64,000 nt of DNA from Trochalopteron elliotii (lineage: Eukaryota > Chordata > Aves > Passeriformes > Leiothrichidae). The notes under the pieces were generated by a model. The model saw only the letters and a list, made by a program, of their open reading frames with translations, was not told where the DNA came from and did not search any database. Positions 38,698-51,600 of this stretch are shown here, one piece after another. Both the position numbers and the translations under genes were made by a program. Within the stretch, counting starts at the first letter, position 1. Each line of letters opens with the position of its first letter. The DNA lies in assembly GCA_024734555.1 (NCBI GenBank), contig JANPWX010000452.1:2216115-2280114 (forward strand), written 5' to 3'.

Positions 38698-41600
38698 AAT
38701 TTGGTCTTTTATTGCATGCCTATCAAATCTGTGTGGTTGTTTTTGGTAAAAAGACAGAATAATTTGAGGTTTCTTAGGTACTTGAGCAGTGAGTTTTTCA
38801 TTTCTTAAACTTGAAGGGATTTCAAATAATGTTTTATACTTTGAATTTTCTAGCCTTATATCTATGTATAAATATGCACATACATACACATATATGGATA
38901 AAATGCCCCAAATACCAATTTCCTTTAAATTTTCCTTTGAAATTACTTACGTCTAAAAATGCATTTGGATCAGTAGTTGGTTTTATTCATCCTGAGAAGT
39001 TAATTCCTGTTTTTTTTCAGATTATCTTCTCTTTTTTCCATTGCTCTTTTCTTATTTCATCACTAAACCAAACACGTTGAAAATACAAATATCTGTAAGC
39101 GCAGAACCAATTTGCTCAAGGATCCATTATGATCAGCAAAGTCAAACAGAGGAATTTGTGAGGAGCAAGATGTACCTGGGGACACAGTGTGGTTGTGTCT
39201 AGGGAGTGGAGGGGACAAGGAAGAAATGAGCTACCAGCTGGAGCATACGAAAGAGAAGATTGGCTAAAAAAACCTGAGAGCTCCTACATAACAAATAGGA
39301 GGAAAAGATTCTCCTATTGGCATTACGGTGTTCTGTCAAGTGAGCAGTGAATGAATTGCTTTGGCTGAGATCTTGGACCCCAACTGATGTTTACTCTGCA
39401 GATAGCAACACGGTTGGTCTACTAAATATAGCTCCTTCAGATTGCAAATATGCAGATTGCACCAGCCCAAAAGAACATATGAGATCAAGATGTTGAAGAA
39501 ATGATGAAAAGCCTATGTAACACTTTCTTTTTTTTTTCCCCTCCATAATTTGCTCTCTGCTAAAGTTTCAATTACTGCTTGGTGACATTTTGGGAGCTGA
39601 TGCACAATTTCAGTCTCATTTCTCCCTTCCCTTTGCCTATTTCCCATTTGTATAAGCCACTGTTCATTTTCATTCAGAGTCCTGCATGAGGGAGCCCATT
39701 TATTCTGTCTCTTCCCCATGGTGTTTCTTGTTTCCCATTTCCTGTTTGTTGTGTTTGAAATCTCTACCAGTTTGCTTTTTGGTAGTGTTTGTGGGCATTG
39801 GCTGTCTGTGCTCTGGGCCTGTGTACCTACATGGAAGTAAACAAACAAAAAGTAAGCTTTGCCTTGAAAACAAAGTGCTTGGCTATGGATTTATCATCTT
39901 CTGAATAGATATGTAAAATGGAAAAGGGAGATCTGTCAATTTCAGTTGCACGTCGAAAACCAGGCATGAGAAATGAGTTAGTTTTTCTTTGCCAGAGTTA
40001 GGGACCTTATACTATTGTTATGCATCATATAAACTGTGGAAGTGCCAGCACTCTCCTAAGTTTGGTGAGTTCTTTAGTGCACGTTAGGTTGTTTTTCCTT
40101 GGCTTCTTGCTAACTTTTTTTTTTTCTTGAAGAAAAGTACCTATGGGCATTTTGTTTTAGGCTTCACTTGAGTTTTTTTCCCTTTTAATATGAAACATTT
40201 GTCTTCCTATGTCCAATTTCTGTAATGGTTAAACACATAATTGGGGTGGGCAAACTAAACTGAGGGTACAGGCAATGCAGAACTGGTTGGTCTGAAATAC
40301 TGCCCAGAAAAAGCACTGTAACAGGGAGCCAGCTAAGACCAGGAGTGGGGAGTTTGTAATTACCTGTTTTTGTCACCTACAACGATGCTTTGAGGTGAAA
40401 AGTACTTTGCCTCTGGTGAACAGAAAATAGAAATTCAGAAGTCATGGTTGTAAGAGACCTACTGGAGGAAAAAGAAGCACAAAGTAGCTGTGAAGACCAG
40501 CTTGCAGTGGTTTATTTAAAGAAATAATTTTTGTCACTCTGAAGTATTAAGTTACTTTGCTCTCAAATGAATAAGTGCAGGGTGTATTTTCCTCCACAGG
40601 CCTTATATTTTTCTGGTTTTCCATGTTGTCTTCTTCCACTAAACTGTCCTGTTCAAGTCAGGTCAGGAACTTGCTGCCCCTCATATTAGTATCTGAAATG
40701 CCTTTTTCTCTTCCCATGCTTATGCTGCTGTGCCCCTGTGATCACAGCTGCCTTTTCTTATCACAGTTAACCTGCCCCTTGCTGAAAGGGAAATTAATTA
40801 AAAGAGCTTTCTGTACACAACTACAAGACTCAAATGGTAAGGCAGGTGCTCCTCAGGCAGATTTAAGTATCCTCTTTCCAAGGATCTCAGCAATTCTGCA
40901 TGGGCATTAGCTGTTGGATGGCAGCTTTGTGCCTGATTTGGTGAGAGGCAGTTGTGAAGGAAATAAGTAGGTGATACTTTAGCTCTGGTATCAAAAGGTG
41001 ATCATTGCCAATATGGCAGAAGAAATTCCTACATCATGATTTAATGATTTGTTTCGTTTCCAAATCCAGCCTACATGTGCCCAGCTCTGTTTTGAAATTA
41101 TAGTATGGAAGTGGCTCTCTTAATGATTCTTAAAGTTTCCCCCAAGTTTTGACAAAGTCAACAGCAGAGACATTATTCTCCACTTGGCATTCTTTTCATG
41201 TCAGCAGTAAACATTTGTAAAACCTGGATGTACTCTGCCTTTTGTTTTGCATTATGCTCTCTCTCTGTTTCTGACTGAGACTGGCAAAACTTCTTGACAG
41301 GACTGTCATAATGAAAAATCAGAACAATGATATCTAGTTACAAAATAATCTCTCCTATGATTATTCCAGTCTAAAAAAATCTGCCCGTTAGCAAAGTTTC
41401 CTGAGTCAGACTGTACCTTTGTTCTGTCTTTGTTGTACCCGAGCTCAATAATGGTAATTGTTGGTGATAAAATACATGGTTTGTGGTGTAACAATTTGGG
41501 CTGTAGGAACTAAGGAATGAGTGCAGAGTTACTGCATCACTGGGGCTCCGCTTTTTTTGACAAGGAATTAAATCCTCTCAAAATTCTGGGGACTTGGACC

Positions 41601-44600
41601 CAGCAAGACCATTATTCTATTTCACATAAGCAACATAAGACTGTTCAATAACCTTTCACTGCCACTTCTCCCTGAAAGTTTCCAAGTTTCTAATTTGCTT
41701 GGGGCTGAATCTGTACCAGTTCCTGTGCTGCAGGACAAATACATGGTGCACGCAAATCTGCTGATTAAGGACTGCAGGTTTTGGTCATATAGAATTACTT
41801 GACACTCCAGAAAAGGGAAAAAAATAGTGATTGGCTTGGGGAAACAGCCTAGTACTGCTGCATAACTTGTTGGATGCACAAACTGTTGCTCATATTTATA
41901 AGCTGTAGTAAAACCAAAATGAAACAAAATGTCTATGGTTATAGTAGGAAGAATTGGGAAGTCATCAAACCATAATTAAATTGGCAGGAAAGAGTTTATA
42001 CTCATTGTTCGCTAAAACAAAATAGATAAGTAGTTATTGATTAAAGGGTTGCATGCTTAATAGCAATTTATAAATCCAGGACTCAAAAGATAATGTTTGT
42101 TTTACTGCTTTTAATTATTTAACATGCAGTGACATTTCTGTTTTGCCAACAGCAGCACAATAGGTCCCTAATGAACTGTACTGAGTTACTAATAATTAAA
42201 CCATCAGGCAGAAGTAAGGGGTGCAGCATGTTATTAGATTAACATTCTTAAATAGTCATTCTTTTGTTTTTTAAAGAACTCTGTGAGAGTCTTCTACCCT
42301 GCTCCAAACCAATTAGACATCAGCCTACTTGAAAAAGCAAAGTTTCTATATGGCTGACACTTACAGAATCCTTGAAATACTGATAAAAAAACACCCTGAA
42401 GTTATTCACAGGACTATGATGAAAGTTTGGTTTTGGTACTTCCAACTCTAGCCTATAAACAAATAGGAATTGATTGTTTCATGAGAATGTTGGTCAAGCT
42501 TTTTCCTTCCTCTAGCTGACTTCTCACTCTGTGATTATGGTCATTTTAAGTGAAAAAGGCTTGGAGTGCAATAAATAATTGGTTTATATGGTTTTGTGAA
42601 GGGCAGTATTGGAAGACGGTGAACTTGTTGAAGAACTTTGTTCACCAGGGAACAGAGTACACGAACTTGTGTAAAGAATAGGATGGTGATAAAAGAAAGC
42701 CCATGTCTAATACCTTCAAAGAAAATCTGGTTTGTTTGGGGTTTTTTTGTTGCTTTTTTCCTAGTAGAACTGAATATTTATTCTTGCCCTGTAGCTTCAA
42801 AAAGGTATGGAAGAAATAAACAGGTTGTTGAAAGGGAAAACAAGAATAATTGGAGTCATGGAACGAGAGTAATCTGAAAAGAGATGGAAAATACTAAGCT
42901 TTTTTATTTCAGAGCAGAATGAATAAGAAGAGATATGGTAAAGGGATCAGAAGAGATGATATAGAGAAGTTAGATCAGGAAAACTACTCATTCTTTTTCT
43001 TAATACTAAAAAAAGAAAATACTCAACAGAACGGAAAGAATGCAATTTCAGAACTAAAAAGAAAAAATACTTTCAACTCTGTTGCCTGGCAGAATTTCTT
43101 GATAAAAGGTGACACTGAATTGCAGAAGTTAGTAAGATTCTATTTTGAAAAAATGGACTGTTAACCTTAAGAAGTATTTAAAACTTGCTGATAATATCAC
43201 TTCCAAAGTTCCCATTTTCATTTAAAGTTCATCTAGCTATTGGCAAAAACTTGATTTTTAGTCAGATTACTTAATAACAAGACTTCACTAGAAAGACCTG
43301 TGTCAGAGGCTAGTGAAGGCCTTTTTCGCTCATCCCACACAAGATGTCTTTGATGTCCCCTGCCTTCTCCATCAAGTTGGGAAATTCAGATGAGCCTGAA
43401 CTGAACAGTCAGATAAGTCCTGTTCATCCCCAAAAGCTGTGATGTGGAAGGGTCTGAGAAATGGACTGTTCTTGTTGGTGTTGCTAAGTACTTGCTGTAA
43501 ATGGACAAAATGTGGCATAAAACTCTGGTGATAAAGTTGGCAACTGTGTTTTCTAGATAATCTCTTACATTGTCAAGAAACATTCACAGCTGTGCCAAAA
43601 GAGGGCTTTGTTTGTATTTAAAATTAATCTAGATTCAGTAAATGAGTTTGAGAAGTTAATGTAGCAGGCAAAATGTGACTAGGAGGCAAGAATCTGCATA
43701 GAGCTGAGAGGAAAAATCAAATATACCTTGGATCAGGACTGGTATTTTTTGCTTCACTGAATTTTGCCCCATTTGTAATAAATAGACATTAATAATTTGT
43801 CTTTATTTTTGTCAAATGCTATGGTAAACAAATGTTTCTGTCTATCTCTACAACTGAAGCCTCTCTGATCAGTATTCTTAGACTAAATGCTATTTGATCT
43901 ACTGCAGACTGAAGTCCTCCACTGGTTAGCACTAAATATGACTTTGGGTCAGTATTTTTGAGTGTTCACATCCTTTTGGGGGAAAAGAATCTTAAATGTG
44001 CCATTCATGCTAAAACGTCTGCCATGCTTATTTTGAAAAAATTGAGTTCTCCAAGTTGGTACCTTCATTTGTAGGGCTGTTAGCTTGTCATAAAACATGG
44101 CAACTTTTTGTTTTCCATTATTCCTATAAATCATGGGAATTTTAACCTGCTGAGGTCTGTATGTGAAACATCTCACTGCTTTGAGGCTCTTAGAACTGTA
44201 TATTGATCCTTGCCATGTTTTCTCTCTGGTTTTGGCAGCAGAAAGGTCATGTTCTAAAGGGGCTTCAGGTAGTTGTGCTTCCCCTTTGCGGATATATGAA
44301 ATTAATGAAAGTTTCTTATAATGTTTTGCAGGTGAAAACTTTTGTTGTACTCCATGTGCACATCTGGGTAAACTTTGACTTCTCCCCCAATTACACTGTC
44401 TTTGAATATTTGCTTTAAGTATCCTGAAGTCATTCACAGGTGCTCAGTTTAATGCTGCTTTACTTTGGATCCATGATTTACCTTAATTTTAGCATTACTG
44501 GGAAGTCTTAGTAGTGAAGTTGTGTGTTCACTGGCAAACAGGCTGAGGAGCTGCCTGCAGAACCGTCTCATTACTGTAAATATGCACAGACTGCATTTGC

Positions 44601-45390
44601 ATCAAAGACAAACCAGCCAAAGGCATCCTACACTGTATTTCACTCTATAAAAATCCACATTGTATTAGAAGAAACACGAAAATCAAAGTGGTTTTTTGCC
44701 ACATTAGGAGTTGATAACAATGCTGGTTTGAAATTTTCATTGTAAAGTGTTTTCAAACCTTATTAGTAGGGGTTTAATTTTGTTCCCAACAAAGCAGGGG
44801 TTGTTAACTTGCAGTTTTCCTGGTCTAGGAAATTGGGAAAACTCACTCTAAAAATTATCTTTAAATGGTCCTTCAGGATTGGTCCAAATCAGAGAGTATC
44901 AATTACCCTGTCCTTGGGCGGCCTGCAGTGGCCTGCACCAGATGTTTCACAAAAACTGGGACATAATTTTACAACAGAGAAGCTCAGGATAAACTGTTTC
45001 CAGGTTTCTGTCTGTTTTTTTCTCAAGCAGTCAGTCAAATCCCTTCCAAAATGTTCACTTTTACTCATGAATGTTCTGGATATCCCTGAAAATGGTATTG
45101 GTGGCTCCAGAGTTGTGGAGTTTGTGTTGGTGAGGGCAAGTCTGTGCAGGCCATACTGCTGTAAATCTGACCAGGGTACGTGCAGAAAGATGCTGTGTGA
45201 GAAGTGCATTGTGCAATAAGCATTTTCTTTTGCAGACTTTTTACTTTGTGAAATGCAGAGTGATGAGGGCTGTTATTTCCTGTTGCTGTTAGACACGAAA
45301 TGCAGAGTATTTCCACAGGTGGTACGTGCATGTGGCTGCTGCCAGTTTCCCACCAGGACTGTGGGGATGGGACAACTAAGGGAATTCCCA
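38698..45390. other. Non-coding DNA, no gene seen
   Basis: No gene recognised. The longest ORF of the window lies here (43949-44437, minus, 162 codons) but has no recognisable domain and is treated as probably chance; see findings. Two frames over 100 codons overlap on opposite strands at 44809-45219, which is typical of low-stop chance sequence. Confidence 0.6.
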
Positions 45391-45645
45391 GATCACAGAA
45401 ACTATAGATCATAGAATGGCCTGGGTTGGAAGGAACCATAAATTTTGTTTCCTTCCAACCCCCTTCCATGAGCAGAGACACCTTCCACTAGACCAGGTCA
45501 CTCTGAGTCCCATCCAAGCTGGCCTTGAACTCTTCCAGGAATGGAAAGTCCATAACTATTCTGACCAACTTGTGCCAGTGTCTTACCATCCTCAAAGTAA
45601 GGAATTTCTTCCTAATATCTCAGATCAGAATCTCCACAGACTAAC
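45391..45645 (-). mobile_element. CR1 LINE 3' end (5'-truncated), minus strand
   Basis: Read on the plus strand, the element starts with the reverse-complement terminal motif (CATAGAAT at 45410-45417, and a mutated copy 'cacagaa' at 45394-45400). It continues with 'ggcctgggttggaagg', 'ccttccaacccccttccatg', 'agcagagacaccttccacta', 'gaccaggtcactctgag', 'catccaagctggccttgaac', 'tcttccaggaatgga', 'agtgtcttaccatcctc' and 'aaggaatttcttcctaatat'. This is the standard avian CR1 tail in reverse, so the source element reads on the minus strand. About 250 bases remain and no coding function survives. It is the best-preserved repeat in the window. Confidence 0.93.
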
Positions 45646-45649
45646 TTAG

Positions 45650-48600
45650 ACTGAATTATTGAGGAGATACTTTTTCAAATGTTCATGTGATTCACTTCTC
45701 CCTATTTATATATTATGTTGCTTCTGAAAATCTGGGGACTCTGAAGAAAAGCAGTGCATGGGAGAACTTCAACCCACTTCTGCAAATTCGTGAAACTCAG
45801 CTAGTACGTGGGTTATTCAAACTGAATCTCAACAGAATCTTTTGAAATTTTCTCATCTGTCAAGAATATGCTATTTCATTTAAACTATGAAAAGACTAAA
45901 TAGATTCCATAATTTAGTAAATATTTTGTCTTCTGACAGCTCCTCTTTTTCTTCTACTCTTCACATTTTTTAGATTTTTTTCCCCCCTCCTTGATGTGAT
46001 ATTTTGATGAGACTTACAGGTGGCAAAAGAAGTAATTTGGGAAAAGAGTTAGAGTTTCTTACAGTAATAAGTTCCCAAATCCATCTTTCTTTTTTTCTTC
46101 CTTTTTATTTGTCATGTAGGTATTTATATTCATTTTAGGAAACTAATCTGAATATTTAGTAGTGACTGGTTGGACTGGGGCTCTTGGATTTGGGCCCCTT
46201 CTGAATATGAATGCAAAGCTGAAAAAAGTCATGTTGAATCTTTTAGTTATGTGATGAATCAGAAGGTTCAGAAAAAGTTCATTTTATTTTTACCTTGTAG
46301 AAATGTGATTAGCCAGAAACCATGCTTTCAGAACCTGCAAACAGTCCATTTATTTGCCACCATCAGGATGAAGCTCAGAGTTCCAATGAAAACATCTTTT
46401 TGTCTGCTAATGTAATGGGTGCTTATTTTCTGCATCTTCATGTTCCTTGGAAAAGCATCAGGGTTTCATTGTAAATCCATTATGTCTCCCTTGGTCAGAA
46501 ATTATAAATGACAACTAGTCCCAAGGTAAAGAAAAGAAAGTATTATTTTGTAGAGTAAAAAGGGGTTAAATCACTTTTTTATCATGACTGTCCTCCTGGT
46601 TATGACATATTCAATGTATTATTTAGTTTAAGTGCACGATTAAGATAGAACTGGGGTACTTCTGGGGAGCATTTTCACAGACGTTATACTTACAGTACCT
46701 CATTCTGTGGTACAGAAGAAAGAAAAATGACATGTCCCTTTGTGAACCTATCCTTTTAAAATTAGGTTATAGATTAGATAGTGGTGTGAGATCCTCTAAG
46801 AATTTCTGGGTCAGAGGTACTTTGTTTTCTTTCTTTTATACAGTAAAACCCTTGTATCTTTATTAAAAATTTATTTGCTGTCAATAATTAAATGCTTATT
46901 ATTTGATCTTTAATGGGGTCATGATTCCCATATTCCCATATTAATGAAATAATGTAAAAGTAAAAAATGCCTTTCAGTTGGAAAAAGTACTTATTATTCT
47001 TTCTTTGTTCTGAGTAAAATAGTTTATCTTAAATTAAAAATTAAAAAAATGAATTTTCTTTAATCTTAGAATTAAATTAGTGCTAATTAGTTCTATTTTC
47101 TCTACAACATTGAAATGCTAAAGTCTTAGTCATTTCTTCAGAGTATTAATAGTGCCCTTTGGCTGTAATCAAGATAATCTTCAATTAAAAGCAATACAGT
47201 TAACTGAGTTACATTAACAGTTATTGTTCTCAAATCACAGGGTTAAGAACACAAATCCTGTGTGTTTTCAGCACGGGTACATTGCAGGGGTGTGTGATGA
47301 TGCAGGGACCTGTAATTCACATGTCAAAACTAAAAAGCACTTACCCAGAATGTTCACTGATGAAGCCCTTCTAACAAAGCTTTTCCTAAAGGTGGTGATG
47401 TAAACAGAATTCAAAGATGCTGCAGCAAGATAAAACACTTTCTGGATTTGGTCAATGTTCACGTGGTCTCCCCCTGCCCCAGCAATTTTTACTGTAAACT
47501 CTGTAAACTATGAGGCATTTTTAATGAGTGAGTTCTGCTTGATATTCACTGCTGTTATTCTCCTTTGTGAAGAGTTAAAGAACATTTGCCAGTCTGCAAT
47601 GATTCATCTTATTTTATTAATGCTTTTTTTTAGCTCATAGAATTTATTATACGCAGTAATAGTGGATCTCAGCTGAAAATAGAAGTATTTCTTTCAAATT
47701 TCTTATTGTAGCCAATGTGAAGAAATTGTGGTCCCATAGAAACAGGGAAGAAAAAGTGTTTTCATCTATGGTCTTTCTGGTTTTAAAAGCTAGGCACAGA
47801 ATACAGGAAAATTCCATTGACACTGCTGTGTTTGCAAACAAAAACCCATAAACATCTTGAGCAAACAAAACTAATGAGGGGAACCGTGCTGCTCACTAAC
47901 AGATTACCACTCCAGTAGTAAAAATAGACTGTGGCTCTGTCTCAGTAAAAGTTAATAACAGTTAGTGAGACAAAAAAAATTTGGGTCACAAAAATATTCT
48001 TACTGTATTTCTATGTGCACCTACCAATAGCAGTTCTGTAAATTCCAGCCAGAGGAGAAAGCTCTGGGCACTTCAAATGGGCTCCAGTACCTGGGACTTT
48101 ACATCAGTTTTTAATACTTGAGATGACTTAGCAAATTAAAATCTCTGTTTATTATGTTGTTGGTTTGGGTTTTTTTAATATTCATATGCTACTAATTCAC
48201 AGAGTATGATGGTGGTTTTTCTGGGTTGCTGCCTTTCAGGAGCTAAAGGGGTAGACATCATAATTGGGCAGAATACTGCCAGTAAACCAAATTTAAACAG
48301 GTCTCCAGGATTTTAAAATCTGTTTTCTCAAAGCATAAATGCAAGCAAAGATTTTCTTTGAACTAACATTTGTATTCTGTGGAGCAAACATCCCTTTCTG
48401 AGTTTCAAAATGCTGGCACAGATGTTGTATATTGACACCGAGGCAATAAATCAAAAAGGATGGACAAAGATATGAAACTGTACCTTTCAGAAAGAACATT
48501 GTGTCTGTACATGCAAAAATAATTGCTTTCTTGGAATGTGACAAAAGAAAATTGAATATAAAATAGGGTGTTAACAGACAACAAATCTAATTTTTAGAGT

Positions 48601-51600
48601 ATTCTTTTTCTGCCTCAGTCAAGAGGATTTCCTGAGAAGTCATATATCTTTGGTACAGAATGAAGTTAGGTAGGTTGGTAGAGTTGAATGCTTTCCTCCT
48701 CAGGGGAAAATTAAAATCTGCTAAACTTTTCCAGTATGTTACAATGTTTGTCCCAGAACATGGCTGGGATAAAACAGTCCAAAACACCAAGTCCCACTCT
48801 CAGATTCTTCTGTGATTTAGATGAGGCCAAATAGTTATCTGGAAAACTTCTATAGAGTTTTATGTCCGTAGAACTCTTTTATAGAATTTGGGATACAGGA
48901 GTAAAGTACCCTAATTTTTACCCTACGGCCAGTATGTTGCTTTCCTTTTTTTGCTGTTTGTCTGGTTTGTAGAAATTTTAGCAGCCATGTTTCATGAACC
49001 TCCTATGTACCTAGAGAAAGTGACATGGAGAGATTTTATGCAAGTTCTGAGGGTTTGTATGAATTTTTAGATGCTTCTGTAGGACAGGGTGTCTGTGTAT
49101 TTGTAGGGTGGAGGGACAGGGTTAATTTATACGTGTGATTTTTTTTTTTTTTTAAAGAGGGAACCTGAATTCCTCTCCTGATTTATGGAACCTCTTAATT
49201 TTAGAGGAAAAAAAATATATTGAGCTTGAAGACAGAAGTATGACAGGCTGTATTGTGATCCCAGCCACTGAGAATCCCTCACAGTGCAATCAAGACTGGT
49301 CTGTGTATCTCAGTGAACCTTTTTCTTCTTTATGATATATATGATAAATGGTGCTTCTTAGCCCCATCTCTTTTTAGGAATTATTGAGGTGCATAGAACA
49401 AAGAATTAGCACTTATCTCTCTTCATTTACCAAGAAACAGCACTAGGTAAGGCAATAGACCTTTAGTATCATTAGATCTATCTAAAAAAGATTGCCAGGA
49501 TTCCTCCAAATCTTGTTGGGAAACTGTTTAAAATGTGTTTCAAGTTTGGGGTTTTTTTTCTCCTTTCTTCAGCATTTCAGTTTTTCATGTCTTTCTGCAC
49601 AACCAACTGCTCAGGTACATGTTTTATATGAGTACTTTATCTGACAATTTTCTTTATTAGCCAGAAGGAAATATTAAAATGAACATAAATATCAGCCTGA
49701 AAGCTGTGACACTGTAAGGGTAGTCAGACTGACTAGATGATCTGAGTCATTATATGTAAAAAAAAAAAAGAAAGCCAGCCAAAAAAAAGCCTTTTTTCCC
49801 TAATCACATTGTGACAAGAATGAAGAAAAAGTGTGTTGTGTCACAAATCCACAGGACCTGAAAATATAAAATTCAAAGTTCATTCTCTACAAAGAGATGA
49901 GGAAAAGAACCAAAGAGCTCCACCAACCCCTGAAGCTCTACTTTCAATTAATAGAGCTGTACATTAACTCCTCTGATGTTATTACATTATGAAATTCACA
50001 GTAAATTAAAGCAAAACCTGCTCTTCATTGAATTTTTAGTCTAATTTGAAATCAGAAATGAATTAGAAATGTTTATGTGTATGCAGAGAAGGTCATTTAG
50101 TTTTGGTAGCTCACAAAGGAAAGTCCTGAAAACCTGGTCCTGTCCCTGGTGTGGGCTGTTGTGGCTGTCCCCTCAGCTGATGAGGAGCTTCACCTGGAAT
50201 TCTGGCTCTGGCAAAAGCAGCTGGAAAAACTCCTTGCAGTGCAGTATCATTTTCCATTTTTACTTTAAGTGAAAGATCTCTCCGTAGGAAGTTCCCAATC
50301 TTTTTTTTTGATGTTTCAGGGTGTAGTTTAAATGAGAGTGAAACAATCATTTCCCAGGTATAGTTGGTGATGTGCAAGAATTTGTCTCAAAATATTTCAG
50401 GAATTTGATTGACGAAATGAAATATGGTCCTGACGTCAATTTACTGAGATTACTTTTTAATGAATACGACTTTAAAAGCATATGCAAAATTAAGATCAGT
50501 CACTAAAAATGCATTTGGATGTGACATTTAAAGAATGATATACATAATGTATTGGAAATTAACTTTTATAATCTACAGAAAATGATTCTTGTTGCCGGGT
50601 CTCTCAATTTGTGAGAACTTTGGCAATGAAATTATTAATTACAAGCAAAGGAAAACTGAATTATGTATTTTTTTATTAATATTGCCTGTGTGCCAGATAA
50701 TGGCCTCTTTAAATATTAGTGTACATGGTTAGTGAGTTATTTTACAGTCAAATTACTTATCTCCTACATGCAACTTCTCTCTGAAGTTAAGGAAAGGGTG
50801 TGTCTTGCAAAAATAGATTTGTCCAGAATTTTCCTGCCAGCTTTTTTTCATAAAGATCATCCTGGATTTGTACTCTGTTTTCTTTCTTTAGATTAATGCC
50901 ATTCCTTGTGAAGGCAACAAGAAAGTTCACAGTGGCTGTAATGACAAAGTGAGAAGTTCTTTGACTATAATTATATATATATATAAATTCATTCAGGATA
51001 TATTAATTTATACTATATTTACCCACTGTGAGTCTTTTGATGATAAAGCACATTCTTTTGATAAAACGCTGAATGTAAAGCTTAAATCAACAGCTGAAAA
51101 AACTGTTTCAGTTTTCTGCTTTTGAAAAATAGAGGAATCTTGACAGCAGCATTTCAGTGTCTTAACAGTTATCAGGACTATCCTGAATTGCTCCCTGCAG
51201 CTGTCAGGTGAAGGGCAAGAGGAAATTGGCTTAGTTTGTAGAAAGAGAATATTGTCATTCACAAAGAAACCCCAAAAACTCACTGTACTGATACGTAAGG
51301 AGGTAAATAACAGTTTTCCAAAAGGAAAAAATGCAACTGAAGATTTTAAAGAGCTGTTAGCTTTCCCAGGTAAATGTTCATTTAAGTACAGGTGGCTCTA
51401 GCTCAGATCATGGTTTTAGAAAAAATGATCTACTGAGCTCCTTTTCATCCCTGCGATTGTTTGACTTAATGATTGCAGGAACTTATCAACAAAAAGGTTA
51501 TCTGTTCTGTTCTGTTAAAGAGGTTTGTGATTCTAAGGGAGAAATCTTTCTTCTCTTTTGCTCTCTTCTCTCCTATTTATATTTTGAAAGTGATGGCAAC

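Noticed and set aside
45065..45481. 138-codon minus-strand frame
   Set aside because: It starts inside the CR1 3' end and runs into flanking sequence, and it is overlapped by a 136-codon plus-strand frame. It has no known domain.
49718..49757. CR1-tail-like words 'gactagatgatctgag' and 'tcattatatg'
   Set aside because: Only about 30 bases resemble the consensus and the 'ccttccaacc' block is missing, so it is too weak to call.
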